In this document: piece by piece, positions 38,786-39,339 of the stretch
Numbering within the stretch: the stretch's first letter is position 1
Layout: every line of letters starts with the position of its first letter
From: Branchiostoma floridae
Lineage: Eukaryota; Chordata; Leptocardii; Amphioxiformes; Branchiostomatidae
Assembly (NCBI RefSeq): GCF_000003815.2
Contig: NC_049993.1
Location: 21,089,331 to 21,128,669, forward strand
DNA: 39,339 bases
Direction: 5' to 3'
Translations under genes and position numbers: made by a program
Notes under the pieces: model-generated
What the model was told of the DNA's origin: nothing
What the model saw: the letters and a program-made list of their open reading frames with translations, nothing else
Databases searched by the model: none

Positions 38786-39154
38786 GGAAAACACCACCGC
38801 CGCACGCATGAATATTAACTAAGTCGCAAAGGAATCTGGGACAGGCTATATGTAACTGTTATATATATATACACGATTTATTTGGAAAACATTTCATCTT
38901 TATGAATTGGTAATACAACGTTAAAATGTAAGAGCAATAATTTGATTATATGCTGCATCAATCTTAGGAATATCATACTTCATTCATTTAATCTAATCAA
39001 ATATTAGGCCCCATTACGGACCACAGACAATGACTCACGACAGAGCTTTTAAGTTGTATACAAATGCATTGCAGATTTTGAACAGGTCCGTTCATCTCAA
39101 CATCTCAACATCACAACATCACTCCATCACAACGGCAACTATTCTGGTCTCAGG
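38786..39154. other. AT-rich unique sequence
   Basis: A short (TA)n run lies at about 38861-38871. A loose catctcaa/catcacaa repeat occupies about 39092-39130. No gene recognised. Confidence 0.4.
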
Positions 39155-39182
39155 GCATTTTGCCGCGAAGGCGGCAAAATGC
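39155..39182. repeat. Perfect 12-bp hairpin
   Basis: gcattttgccgc and gcggcaaaatgc pair around the four-base loop gaag. An A run follows. It may be the end of a repeated element or a transcript stem; no flanking gene identifies its role. Confidence 0.75.
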
Positions 39183-39339
39183 AAAAAATCAAGTTTTATT
39201 TGACTCTTTTGACAGTAGACCTCCACAAAACTCAGTAGATACATTGTATATAGCTTTCACATCTTTCCTGTATGTACAATGCTCACAGTTCCCTACTCAA
39301 GTCAATCTATACACTGTCACCAGTCTTCACCAAACACGA
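39183..39339. other. Window end, nothing recognised
   Basis: A minus-strand AATAAA (about 39195-39200) is the only signal seen. Confidence 0.3.

Overview
This is a eukaryotic genomic window of low gene content, with one 512-base run of Ns (34034-34545) that marks a scaffold gap. tRNA-headed SINEs with target-site duplications, 5'-truncated LINE ends, TIR elements with long C/G runs, dense minisatellites and GAGG/CCTC hairpins fit a marine invertebrate deuterostome. The repeat style most resembles amphioxus (Branchiostoma). That assignment rests on recognition of the repeat style, not on a database match. No operon, prokaryotic gene or CRISPR array is present, and I found no convincing host protein-coding gene. 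Nearly every open frame lies inside a tandem repeat or a transposon relic. One short candidate first exon (22112-22320) is listed at low confidence.

Layout. 1-3365: mostly unique DNA, a SINE fragment, a GC-rich island and a tandem array of tRNA B-box-like motifs (1728-2200). 3366-5110: a hairpin cluster, a dispersed repeat and a full SINE (family A). 5110-9130: a tetranucleotide satellite, a 235-bp tandem array split by a truncated LINE, two more tandem arrays, a near-perfect 44-bp hairpin and a 72-bp inverted repeat. 9130-15900: a possible regulatory island, CRE pairs, microsatellites, a structured 239-bp insertion, a 786-bp TIR element and a 93-bp higher-order minisatellite. 15900-20320: mostly unique DNA, a family-B SINE whose tail matches the LINE at 6000-6236, a 949-bp TIR element loaded with TGACGTCA sites, and a reverse-strand SINE. 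20545-25570: tandem arrays, a small MITE and a nuclear-receptor half-site array. 25570-29100: mostly unique DNA with a tandem CCAAT-box block, islands rich in developmental factor motifs, and a promoter-like 30-bp inverted repeat. 29100-32280: a degenerate array holding a second family-A SINE, then minisatellites, Z-DNA-type and G-quadruplex-type tracts. 32280-36000: three LINE relics, the gap, and a 258-bp array holding a family-C SINE. 36000-39339: an AT-rich segment with 230-bp direct repeats about 2.2 kb apart, a perfect DR1 site and paired octamer motifs.

How it fits together. The window reads as an intergenic or large-intron segment shaped by retrotransposition and tandem duplication. 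SINE family B and the truncated LINE share a 3' tail with a stem that shows a compensatory base change, which points to a SINE/LINE partnership. At least four mobile insertions sit inside units of tandem arrays. Islands of unique GC-rich DNA with homeodomain, TCF, forkhead and GATA motifs are the best candidates for host regulatory function; that is inference.
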